16,210 bases of DNA. Origin: CALZKI01 sp964567585. Lineage in GTDB: Bacteria; Bacillota; Clostridia; Lachnospirales; Lachnospiraceae. Below the pieces are notes generated by a model. It made no database searches, was not told the DNA's origin, and saw only the letters and a list, made by a program, of their open reading frames with translations. This document shows positions 6,418 to 13,070 of this stretch, piece by piece (position 1 is the first letter of the stretch; every line of letters starts with the position of its first letter). Made by a program: the position numbers and the translations under genes. Where the stretch lies: the NCBI GenBank assembly GCA_964567585.1, contig CAZMND010000046.1, forward strand, positions 1 through 16,210, in the 5' to 3' direction.

Positions 6418-6711
6418 ATGAAATGTTATAGAGTTGGACTTTTAGCGGAGGTTTATCCTTACGAAATCGGAAAAGGCATGGAAGATGGATTTGAATTATG
6501 GGCAGATGTTGTTACAAAAGGATGGATCGTTACAGATTTTCTCATAAAAATAACACGCGAAGACGGTAATATTGTATGTCCTTATATCAAACATCGCCGT
6601 GGCAGAACCTTTATTGGTGAAGGAGATTATATTATCCAGGATGAGGATGGTACAAAACACGTATGCGGAAAAGATAAGATATTTGTCCGTTATAATAAAA
6701 TAGTAGAATAA
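6418..6711 (+). CDS. Small uncharacterised protein with a GDYII-type C-terminal motif
   Basis: ATG 6418 lies six bases after AAGGAGG at 6405-6411; a GTG at 6412 is too close to that site. The 97-residue product is acidic at first (MKCYRVGLLAEVYPYEIGKG), then mixed, with no signal peptide or membrane helix. It has three cysteines. The C-terminal third reads EGDYIIQDEDGTKHVCGKDK and continues IFVRYNKI. This recalls the short 'PGDYI-x-C-x-PDIF' module seen in small phage-type proteins, but the likeness is only a pattern match from memory. The gene has its own extended -10 promoter and ends one base before a strong terminator, so it is a single-gene unit. Position after htrA does not by itself imply a link. 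Function is unknown. Confidence 0.75.
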   Translation: MKCYRVGLLAEVYPYEIGKGMEDGFELWADVVTKGWIVTDFLIKITREDGNIVCPYIKHRRGRTFIGEGDYIIQDEDGTKHVCGKDKIFVRYNKIVE

Positions 6712-6774
6712 ATCCTATGAATACAAGAAAAAGGACCGGTTAACAGCCGGTTCTTTTTCTTGTATTCATAGGAT
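6712..6774. terminator. Very long (28-bp) bidirectional hairpin terminator
   Basis: Arms 6712-6739 and 6747-6774 pair over 28 positions with a single G-U (6734 with 6752) and a seven-base loop. The core is a classical terminator: an A-rich run before CCGG, the loop, then CCGG and a T-rich run (TTCTTTTTCTT, 6751-6761). An AAGAAAAA run on the other side makes it work on the minus strand too. The outer 12 bp, ATCCTATGAATA and its complement, are not needed for termination. The stem starts directly after the stop codon of the preceding gene. Confidence 0.9.
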
Positions 6775-6784
6775 GCTCTTTACG

Positions 6785-6813
6785 TTGATTTCCGAGTATG
6801 TTCTTGTTAGAAT
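6785..6813 (+). promoter_or_regulatory. Promoter of the threonine aldolase-azlCD unit
   Basis: TTGATT at 6785-6790, a 17-base spacer and TAGAAT at 6808-6813. It stands between the terminator at 6712-6774 and the start at 6853, leaving a leader of about 33 bases. Confidence 0.65.
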
Positions 6814-6852
6814 GTTTTTTGTGAGGATAATTTTACAAACGGAGGAAAAACC

Positions 6853-7878
6853 ATGCTTTATTTTACAAGCGATTATATGGAAGGTGCACACGAAAAGGTG
6901 CTGGAAAAATTAGCCAAAACAAATATGGAGCATTTGTCCGGTTATGGTACGGATGTGTATTCGGAAAGTGCCAAAGAAAAGATAAAGGCTCTTTGCGAAT
7001 GTAAGAATGCGGACGTGCATTTTTTAGTGGGTGGAACGCAGACAAATGCCATAGTTATAGATTCTTTGTTAAAGCCATATGAGGGCGTGGTTTGTGCGGA
7101 TAATGGTCATATAAATACACATGAAGCAGGAGCCATTGAGTTTACGCGGCATAAGGTTTTGACATTGACAGGAGAGGGCGGAAAATTAAAAGCGGATGAT
7201 TTGCAAAGTTATCTGAAGACATTTTTTGCAGATGAAAACCATGAACACGCAGTATTTCCGGGCATGGTATACATATCACATCCAACCGAATATGGTACGT
7301 TATATAGTAAAGCTGAACTGGAGAAGTTAGCCGGAGTTTGCCGCGCTTACGAAATACCTTTGTATTTGGATGGGGCAAGGCTTGGTTATGGACTTATGAG
7401 TAAAGATACAGATGTGACTTTGGCAGATGTAGCTGCTTTGTGCGATGCATTTTATATTGGTGGAACAAAGGTGGGAGCACTTTGCGGTGAAGCAGTTGTT
7501 TTTACCAAAAACAACACGCCGAAGCATTTTATGACCATTGTAAAACAACGGGGCGCGCTTCTGGCAAAAGGACGACTTTTAGGCGTACAGTTTGATGCGC
7601 TTTTTACCGATAATCTGTATTTTAAAATCAGTAAGCACGCTATCGATATGGCGGAGTTTTTAAAGCAGGGACTTTTGGAAAAAGGATATCATTTTTTCAT
7701 AGATTCGCCGACAAATCAACAGTTCATTATTTTGGAAAATGAGAAAATGGAAGAATTAAAAAAATCGGTGGCTTTCAGTTTTTGGGAAAAGTATGATGAG
7801 AGTCACACAGTGGTGCGCTTTGCCACGAGCTGGGCAACGAAGGAAGAAGATGTAAATGCATTACTGGAATTATTATAG
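6853..7878 (+). CDS. ltaE: Low-specificity L-threonine aldolase family, PLP-dependent
   Basis: ATG 6853 follows GGAGG at 6841-6845 with seven bases of spacing. The 341-residue product has the fold-type I layout of the threonine aldolase/beta-eliminating lyase family. LVGGTQTN at 58-65 forms the phosphate-binding turn. NGHINTHEAGA at 84-94 holds the histidine that stacks on the cofactor. LDGARLG at 172-178 has Asp173, which contacts the pyridine nitrogen. GGTKVGA at 203-209 has Lys206, the Schiff-base lysine. Length is usual for the family. Known members cleave L-threonine or L-allo-threonine to glycine and acetaldehyde in the cytoplasm. Fine substrate choice cannot be read here. Next come azlC and azlD after a 28-base gap without terminator, so the three are probably co-transcribed, which hints at a role in amino-acid turnover or export. 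Confidence 0.88.
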   Translation: MLYFTSDYMEGAHEKVLEKLAKTNMEHLSGYGTDVYSESAKEKIKALCECKNADVHFLVGGTQTNAIVIDSLLKPYEGVVCADNGHINTHEAGAIEFTRHKVLTLTGEGGKLKADDLQSYLKTFFADENHEHAVFPGMVYISHPTEYGTLYSKAELEKLAGVCRAYEIPLYLDGARLGYGLMSKDTDVTLADVAALCDAFYIGGTKVGALCGEAVVFTKNNTPKHFMTIVKQRGALLAKGRLLGVQFDALFTDNLYFKISKHAIDMAEFLKQGLLEKGYHFFIDSPTNQQFIILENEKMEELKKSVAFSFWEKYDESHTVVRFATSWATKEEDVNALLELL

Positions 7879-7906
7879 AAATTAGCGATTGAAGGAAGTT
7901 TACAAA

Positions 7907-8629
7907 GTGAGTAAGAAAAACGTAGAAAAGGGAGTTTTCATAAAGGCTTTAAAAGCGGCTTTTCCGCATACGATACCGATAATGACGGGTTTTTTGTTTT
8001 TGGGAATGACCTATGGAATTTATATGAATGTATCGGGTTTTAGTTTTTGGTATCCGATGCTTATGAGTATGACGATTTTTGCAGGTTCAATGGAATTTGT
8101 TACGGTAAATATGTTACTCGGCGCATTTCATCCTCTGCAGGCGCTATCTATGACGCTTATGATAAATGCAAGACATTTGTTTTACGGTATCTCTATGCTG
8201 GATAAATACAAGGGTACGGGGCTTAAGAAGCTGTACCTGATATTTGGTATGTGTGATGAGAGTTTTTCCATAAATTATACGGCAGATATTCCAAGGAATG
8301 TGGACAAGGGTTGGTTTATGATGTGGGTAACGGTTTTAAATCAGCTTTATTGGGTTCTCGGTTCTACTCTCGGAGGAATTTTTGGGTCCTTTATCCATTT
8401 TAACACGGAGGGCCTTGACTTTGTTATGACCGCACTTTTTGTGGTGATTTTTTTGGAGCAATGGATGAAGGAGAAAAATCATACGAATGGGATTGTAGGT
8501 CTTGTAATTTCCGTACTTTGTCTTATTTTGTTTGGACAAGATGATTTTATTATTCCGGCTATGCTGGGAATTTTGGGTGTTTTGACACTTCTTAGGAAAC
8601 CACTGGAAAAAGGAGGGGAAATCGTATGA
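7907..8629 (+). CDS. azlC: AzlC family branched-chain amino acid exporter, large subunit
   Basis: I prefer GTG 7907 as start, because GAAGGA at 7891-7896 lies ten bases upstream. A TTG at 7889 in the same frame has no ribosome binding site. The product of 240 residues (MSKKNVEKGVFIKALKAAF) has about seven membrane segments. It carries AzlC signatures: the N-terminal FPHTIPIMTGFLFLGMTYG, then FAGSMEF, the motif NARHLFYG and CDESFSINY. AzlC with AzlD forms a two-component exporter of branched-chain amino acids and analogues, driven by the ion gradient. The stop overlaps the azlD start as ATGA. The region before the GTG contains no terminator, so transcription continues from the aldolase gene. 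Confidence 0.92.
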   Translation: MSKKNVEKGVFIKALKAAFPHTIPIMTGFLFLGMTYGIYMNVSGFSFWYPMLMSMTIFAGSMEFVTVNMLLGAFHPLQALSMTLMINARHLFYGISMLDKYKGTGLKKLYLIFGMCDESFSINYTADIPRNVDKGWFMMWVTVLNQLYWVLGSTLGGIFGSFIHFNTEGLDFVMTALFVVIFLEQWMKEKNHTNGIVGLVISVLCLILFGQDDFIIPAMLGILGVLTLLRKPLEKGGEIV

Positions 8630-8952
8630 CGCTAACACAGCAGATAATGACAATCGGAATAGTAGTGTTTGGGACGATGCTGACCCGTTTCCTGCCTTTT
8701 TTGGTGTTTGGAAGGAAAAAAGAAGCCCCAAAATACATTCAGTACCTGGGGAAGGTTTTACCGGCAGCAGTATTCGGGCTTTTGGTGGTGTATTGTTTGA
8801 AGGGTGTGAATATTTTAAGTGGCAGTCATGGTATTCCGGAAGCAATTGCCATTTTAGTTGTGGTGCTTTTGCACCTTTGGAAAAGGCAGATGCTTTTGTC
8901 CATCGCAGGGGGAACCGTGTGCTATATGCTACTGGTGCAGTTGGTGTTTTAA
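8626..8952 (+). CDS. azlD: AzlD family exporter, small subunit
   Basis: ATG 8626 overlaps the azlC stop by four bases and has AGGAGGGG at 8611-8618. The 108-residue product has four hydrophobic segments and the family motifs TRFLPFL near 20-26 and LGKVLPAAVFG near 42-52. Length fits AzlD (about 100-110 residues). It is the small partner of AzlC in amino-acid export. Its last 24 bases overlap the end of the convergent MATE gene, whose stop codon is at 8929-8931. No terminator is seen between the two, so their transcripts must overlap at their 3' ends. Confidence 0.93.
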   Translation: MTLTQQIMTIGIVVFGTMLTRFLPFLVFGRKKEAPKYIQYLGKVLPAAVFGLLVVYCLKGVNILSGSHGIPEAIAILVVVLLHLWKRQMLLSIAGGTVCYMLLVQLVF

Positions 8953-10287
8953 ATTTTTACTCCACACATAAAATCCCACACAAATTACAGCAGAAATCAG
9001 AGAGCCAAGTGGTGCGGCCCAGCCCATCGGATATAACGTATCGGCAAACCATACAGAGGCAAGGTAAGCCCCCGGAATTCGCATTACCAGAATAGAAATA
9101 ATGTTGTGTATGAAGGAAATACCGGATTTCCCGATTCCGCAGAAATAACCACTGAATACAAAATGAATTCCTGCAAAAATACAGTCTGCGGCATAGCTCA
9201 TCAGATAAAGGGCCCCGGCTTCAATAACAGGCACTTCTCTTGTAAAAATCCCCACAAATGTTTCCGGGAAAATTTGACAAAGTAAACACATAACCCCACC
9301 GAAAACAAGTACCAGCGAAATTGCATATCGGAGAGATATGGTGGCACGTTCTTTTTTTCCTGCGCCGTAATTTTGCGCGGTGATAGCTGAAATTGCCGAT
9401 AACATGGCAGATGGAACAAGGAATAAAAAGCCGATAAATTTTTCTACAATGCCTACGCTTGCGGCAAAAATCAGACCGCGGCTGTTGGCAATAACCGTAA
9501 TAATAATAAAAGAAATCTGAATAAGCCCGTCCTGTAAAGCAATCGGGAATCCTACCTTAACAATATCTTTTAACATCTGACTTTCAAGAATAAAATCCTC
9601 TTTTTTCACCGTGAATTCCACGGAATTTTTTTTCATTATAATGAATGCAAAAATAGTGCTGAAAGCCTGAGCCAGAACTGTAGCAAGGGCAGCGCCAAAT
9701 GCACCAAGGTGAAAGCCGCCGACAAATACAAAATCCAAAATGATGTTTATTACACAGGCAATTACCACAAAATACATTGGTGTTTTGGAATCGCCCAGTC
9801 CCCTGAAAATGCTACTGATAATGTTGTACATCACAATAAAAGGTATTCCCGCAAAGCAAACAAGAAGATAAGCATTTGTCTGACTTACGGACTCGGTGGG
9901 AGTCAGCATTACGTTTACGATTCCCTTTGTACATAGTAACAAGATAATTGTAACTACCACAGAAAGCAGGGCAAAAAAGGAAAGGCTGTTACCGATGGTT
10001 TTGGCGGTAGTTTTATAATCCTTTGCTCCAATGCAGTAGCCGATTTTTACGGTAGAACCCATGGCAAGCCCGATAATAATTACGGTCAGCATATGCATAA
10101 CCTGGCTTCCAATGGAAACGGCGGTTGTTGTGGATGCATCATTATATAAACCGACTACAAACAAATCCACCATTCCGTAAAGTGTCTGCATAAAAGAAGA
10201 CAGCAAAAAAGGCAGTGCAAATTTAACGAGCACTGTAAGCGCATTTCCGCATGTTAGATTATTCTTCGTAGGTGTATTGTCAGACAT
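8929..10287 (-). CDS. MATE family multidrug/cation efflux transporter
   Basis: The minus-strand gene starts at ATG 10285-10287, preceded by AGGA about 11 bases upstream. It encodes 452 residues, the usual size, with 12 predicted membrane helices in two related halves. Family features are visible: FALPFLLSSFMQTLYGMVDL in the first helix, SIFRGLGDSKTPM at the loop between helices four and five, then NIILDFVFVGG with GAFGAALATV. The second half holds ITAQNYGAGKK, the counterpart of the first-half GYCIGAKD. Such pumps export drugs, cationic dyes or metabolites in exchange for sodium ions or protons. Substrate is not predictable. The gene ends inside azlD on the opposite strand. Its leader (10288-10400) holds a long structured element that may control expression. 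It is not the parent of the MATE relic at 2775. Confidence 0.93.
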   Translation of the reverse strand: MSDNTPTKNNLTCGNALTVLVKFALPFLLSSFMQTLYGMVDLFVVGLYNDASTTTAVSIGSQVMHMLTVIIIGLAMGSTVKIGYCIGAKDYKTTAKTIGNSLSFFALLSVVVTIILLLCTKGIVNVMLTPTESVSQTNAYLLVCFAGIPFIVMYNIISSIFRGLGDSKTPMYFVVIACVINIILDFVFVGGFHLGAFGAALATVLAQAFSTIFAFIIMKKNSVEFTVKKEDFILESQMLKDIVKVGFPIALQDGLIQISFIIITVIANSRGLIFAASVGIVEKFIGFLFLVPSAMLSAISAITAQNYGAGKKERATISLRYAISLVLVFGGVMCLLCQIFPETFVGIFTREVPVIEAGALYLMSYAADCIFAGIHFVFSGYFCGIGKSGISFIHNIISILVMRIPGAYLASVWFADTLYPMGWAAPLGSLISAVICVGFYVWSKNLKHQLHQ

Positions 10288-10322
10288 AATGTTAATTTTC
10301 CTGTCTATATGTTGATTTGTTT

Positions 10323-10380
10323 GTAATAGGTCAGGCCCTGCGCCTTAGAACATGTTCGCAAGCAGGAACTGACCTATTGC
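10323..10380 (-). repeat. Long inverted repeat in the leader of the MATE gene
   Basis: AATAGGTCAG at 10325-10334 is perfectly complementary to 10369-10378, and the stem extends two pairs outward to 10323 and 10380. Inside, CCTGC (10337-10341) pairs with GCAGG (10362-10366), separated from the outer stem by two-base internal loops. The apex contains a 10-bp palindrome GAACATGTTC at 10348-10357. The element lies 36 to 93 bases before the MATE start codon. Neither strand has a T tract after it, so it is not a simple terminator. It could be an operator, a structured RNA leader or a dispersed repeat. I cannot name a riboswitch class. Confidence 0.6.
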
Positions 10381-10427
10381 AAATGCTTTCTAAAAGGTAT
10401 CCTACCACAAAATTAATAAAATGAAAA

Positions 10428-10456
10428 TTGCAATACCGTACAAAATCTTGTATAGT
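10428..10456 (+). promoter_or_regulatory. Promoter of the natA-natB-lspA operon
   Basis: TTGCAA at 10428-10433, a 17-base spacer and TATAGT at 10451-10456. The start would be near 10463, leaving about 50 bases to ATG 10512. Confidence 0.65.
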
Positions 10457-10474
10457 AGACTTTGTAGTGATTAG

Positions 10475-10492
10475 ATGTATGATCAAATACAT
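10475..10492. promoter_or_regulatory. Inverted repeat between promoter and ABC gene, candidate operator
   Basis: ATGTAT at 10475-10480 and ATACAT at 10487-10492 are complementary with a six-base AT-rich spacer. The repeat lies about 12 bases downstream of the predicted start and six bases before GAGGAG (10498-10503). It could bind a dimeric repressor, for example of the GntR or TetR type. No regulator gene is adjacent, so this is tentative. Confidence 0.35.
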
Positions 10493-10511
10493 ATTTTGAG
10501 GAGAGTTTGAT

Positions 10512-11288
10512 ATGGAAGTTATTCAGGTACAAAACTTAAAGAAAACGTTTGTACTTTCGAAAAAGCAGCAGAAGATTCAGGCTACAAATGAACCAAAAAT
10601 TGTAGCGGTAAATGATTTGTCTTTTGCGGTAGAGAAAGGTGAAATTTTTGGTCTTTTAGGACCTAACGGTGCGGGTAAAACAACCACACTCCGAATGCTT
10701 TCTACACTCATTAAACCTGACAGCGGCGATGTGATTATAGATGGCAGCAGTGTTACAAAGGAACCCGGAATCGTACGTGAAAAAATTGGATTTTTGACAA
10801 GTGAATTGAAGTTGGAAGACTTTTTTACACCGAATTATTTGTTTGACTTTTTCAGTGACTTGTATCATGTTCCGGCGGATGTAAGAAAAGCAAGAAAAGC
10901 GGAAATATTTGAACGCTTCGGCATTGATAAATTTGCGGAAGTGAAGGTTGGGAATTTGTCAACAGGTATGAAACAGAAGGTTTCTTTGGCGATTTCCATT
11001 GTACATGACCCGGATATTATTATTTTCGATGAACCGACAAACGGTCTTGATATTTTAACAGCCAAGGTTGTTACAGACTTTTTGGAGGATTTGAAGGAAA
11101 GAGGCAAAACAATTATTTTGTCTACTCATATTTTCAGTCTGGTAGAAAAACTTTGTACGAGAGTTGCGATTATTATCGACGGTAAATTGACCGTGTGCGA
11201 TTCTTTGGATAATTTAGTGAAGGATATGCCTTTAGAGGAAAAATTCTTCGAAATCTATAAGGAAGTGGCAGGTGATTATAATGCGTAA
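10512..11288 (+). CDS. natA: ABC transporter ATP-binding protein, NatA-like
   Basis: ATG 10512 has GAGGAG at 10498-10503 with eight bases of spacing. The 258-residue product is a single ABC ATPase domain. It shows Walker A GPNGAGKT at 50-57, a Q-loop region near 95-100 (here LTSELK rather than a clear Gln), signature LSTGMKQ at 149-155, Walker B IIIFDEP ending at Asp173-Glu174, and the switch His206 in LSTHIF. An insertion at about 15-30 after the first strand is Lys/Gln-rich. The sequence resembles NatA of sodium-export systems and related ABC-2 exporters. It should hydrolyse ATP as a dimer under the permease encoded next. Its stop is inside the start of that gene. Substrate (Na+, drug or peptide) is not proven. 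Confidence 0.9.
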   Translation: MEVIQVQNLKKTFVLSKKQQKIQATNEPKIVAVNDLSFAVEKGEIFGLLGPNGAGKTTTLRMLSTLIKPDSGDVIIDGSSVTKEPGIVREKIGFLTSELKLEDFFTPNYLFDFFSDLYHVPADVRKARKAEIFERFGIDKFAEVKVGNLSTGMKQKVSLAISIVHDPDIIIFDEPTNGLDILTAKVVTDFLEDLKERGKTIILSTHIFSLVEKLCTRVAIIIDGKLTVCDSLDNLVKDMPLEEKFFEIYKEVAGDYNA

Positions 11289-12450
11289 TATTTGGACAAT
11301 AATGAAAAAAGAGTTCGACCGCTTTTTTAAAGATAAAAGAATGGTTGTTTCGACGCTGTTTCTTCCGGGGCTTATGATTTATTTTGTGTACTCTATTATG
11401 GGGACTGCTATGGGAAGCCAGTTTATGACAGAAGAAGAGTATGTTTACAAAATGGAAGTTGTAAATATGCCGGAGACTTTGGAGCCGGTGTTTACAGATG
11501 AAACCTTTGATGTAACTAAGCTCGATGCGATTGATTTTGATACACTTCCGCAGAGGATTTCCGATAAGGAAGTGGATGTGGCAGTTGTATTTGCTGAAAA
11601 TTTTGATTCCACTGTGGCAAATGTAGGCGCAGAATCAACGGATATTGAGATTTATTATAACAGTACCGTGACAGCATCTTCGGAAGCGTACAGCGTTGTT
11701 AAAAGTGTAATTGATTCTGTGGAAACAAGCATCGTGGATATTATTAAAGTCAATATGGACACAGAAAAGAAATTTGATTTGTCTACAGAGGAAGAAATGG
11801 CCGGATTCTTAATGGCTATGATTATGCCGATGCTATTGATTTCTTTCCTTTTCAGCGGCAGTATGGGTGTTGCTCCGGAAGCGATTGCCGGGGAAAAAGA
11901 ACGTGGTACAATGGCAACGTTACTTGTAACACCAATTAACCGTGCACACATTGCGATTGGTAAGATTTTAAGCTTAAGTGCAATTGCGCTTTTAAGCGGT
12001 TTATCAAGTTTCCTTGGTATTATTCTGGCATTGCCGGCGTATATGGAAAGCGTGATGGGCGACGTGGATATACAGGTATATGGAATGAAAGAATATGCTG
12101 CAGTACTGATTGTTATCTTAGCAACAGTATTATTGATTATTTCTTTGATTTCGGTTATTTCCGCATATGCAAAATCCATTAAAGAAGCAAGCAGCTTTAT
12201 TTCGCCGATTATGATTTTGTCTATGCTTTTAGGTATTACAACGATGTTTGGCGGCGGAGATGTTCAGCCGATGTGGATTTATTTCATACCGATGTACAAC
12301 AGCGTTCAGTGTTTTGCGGCCATCTTTAATTTTGAGATTCATATGATTCCGATTCTTGTTACATTTGCAAGTAATTTGATTTATGCGGTTATTTTAGGAT
12401 TCATATTAACCAAGATGTTTGGCAGTGAAAAAATAATGTTTAAGAAATAG
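11281..12450 (+). CDS. natB: ABC-2 type permease, NatB-like
   Basis: ATG 11281 is preferred, with AGGTGA five bases upstream; GTG at 11272 in frame is less likely. The gene overlaps natA by eight bases. The 389-residue product has the ABC2_membrane_3 layout. One helix spans about 20-40. A large extracytoplasmic domain of about 135 residues follows and includes VDVAVVFAENFD. A cluster of five more helices runs from about 175 to 385. The cytoplasmic motif EKERGTMATLLVTPINR near 205-221 is the hallmark of this family. With NatA it would form an exporter. Known relatives extrude sodium ions; other family members move drugs or peptides. The N-terminal KKEFDRFFKDKR is the typical elbow helix. Confidence 0.9.
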   Translation: MRNIWTIMKKEFDRFFKDKRMVVSTLFLPGLMIYFVYSIMGTAMGSQFMTEEEYVYKMEVVNMPETLEPVFTDETFDVTKLDAIDFDTLPQRISDKEVDVAVVFAENFDSTVANVGAESTDIEIYYNSTVTASSEAYSVVKSVIDSVETSIVDIIKVNMDTEKKFDLSTEEEMAGFLMAMIMPMLLISFLFSGSMGVAPEAIAGEKERGTMATLLVTPINRAHIAIGKILSLSAIALLSGLSSFLGIILALPAYMESVMGDVDIQVYGMKEYAAVLIVILATVLLIISLISVISAYAKSIKEASSFISPIMILSMLLGITTMFGGGDVQPMWIYFIPMYNSVQCFAAIFNFEIHMIPILVTFASNLIYAVILGFILTKMFGSEKIMFKK

Positions 12451-12468
12451 TTTAGAAAGAGTAATAAG

Positions 12469-12984
12469 ATGAATAAAAAATTAATAGGACGGGCATATAT
12501 GGCGGGATTTGTGGCGCTATGGCTCATCTTTATGGATCAGATAACAAAATATTTGGCGATACATCAGTTAAAAGGACAGGGTGAGGTGCCTGTGCTCGGA
12601 GAAGTATTGGTTTTCAGATACCTCGAAAACACCGGCGCTGCATTTTCCCTTTTTAACAACAGTTCTGTTTTTATGACGGTTATTTCGATTGCAACTTTTT
12701 TGGTGCTTGGATTTTTTGTATATGCCTACATTAAGTTATTGAAGCAGGATAAGTTCAAAATGGAAAGAATTGCGATTATCTTTTTGTTTGGCGGAGCGGC
12801 CGGAAATCTGATTGACAGAATTATGTATAAGTTTGTCGTGGATTTTATCTATGTTAAGATAATCGATTTTCCGACTTTTAACGTGGCAGATTGTTATATC
12901 ACGTGTGCGGTTATATTTGTGATTATCCGCGTAATTTACTGTATGATTAAGAAAAAAGAGTCATTTATTGACGTTATTTTGTAA
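12469..12984 (+). CDS. lspA: Lipoprotein signal peptidase (signal peptidase II)
   Basis: ATG 12469 follows AGAAAGA at about 12454-12460. The 171-residue product has four membrane helices. LspA motifs appear in order: DQITK at 23-27, ENTGAAFS at 53-60, GGAAGNLIDR at 108-117 and FNVADCYIT at 137-145. The catalytic aspartates should be Asp116 and Asp141. The enzyme is an aspartyl protease in the membrane that cuts the signal peptide off prolipoproteins after diacylglycerol addition. A hydrophilic tail KKKESFIDVIL closes the protein. It lies 18 bases after natB with no terminator, so it is probably in the same operon, an unusual partner. The usual neighbour, an RluD-type pseudouridine synthase, is absent. 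Confidence 0.95.
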   Translation: MNKKLIGRAYMAGFVALWLIFMDQITKYLAIHQLKGQGEVPVLGEVLVFRYLENTGAAFSLFNNSSVFMTVISIATFLVLGFFVYAYIKLLKQDKFKMERIAIIFLFGGAAGNLIDRIMYKFVVDFIYVKIIDFPTFNVADCYITCAVIFVIIRVIYCMIKKKESFIDVIL

Positions 12985-12988
12985 AAAA

Positions 12989-13020
12989 TTGATTCTAAAT
13001 AAAAAACTTTGTGATATAAT
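12989..13020 (+). promoter_or_regulatory. Extended -10 promoter of the symporter gene
   Basis: TGA at 13012-13014 precedes a perfect TATAAT at 13015-13020, an extended -10. TTGATT at 12989-12994 is 20 bases upstream, too far for an ideal -35, so the extended -10 probably carries the promoter. It starts just after the lspA stop; no terminator separates the two. Confidence 0.62.
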
Positions 13021-13070
13021 GGCGAAGTTAATATTGTTTTATTTCGAGGGAAGTTAAGGAGGAAAACGAA

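Noticed and set aside
8336..8845. 169-codon minus-strand ORF opposite azlC and azlD
   Set aside because: Shadow of two overlapping, well supported plus-strand genes.
11655..12179. 174-codon minus-strand ORF
   Set aside because: It is the antisense shadow of the ABC permease gene, whose family motifs are clear on the plus strand.
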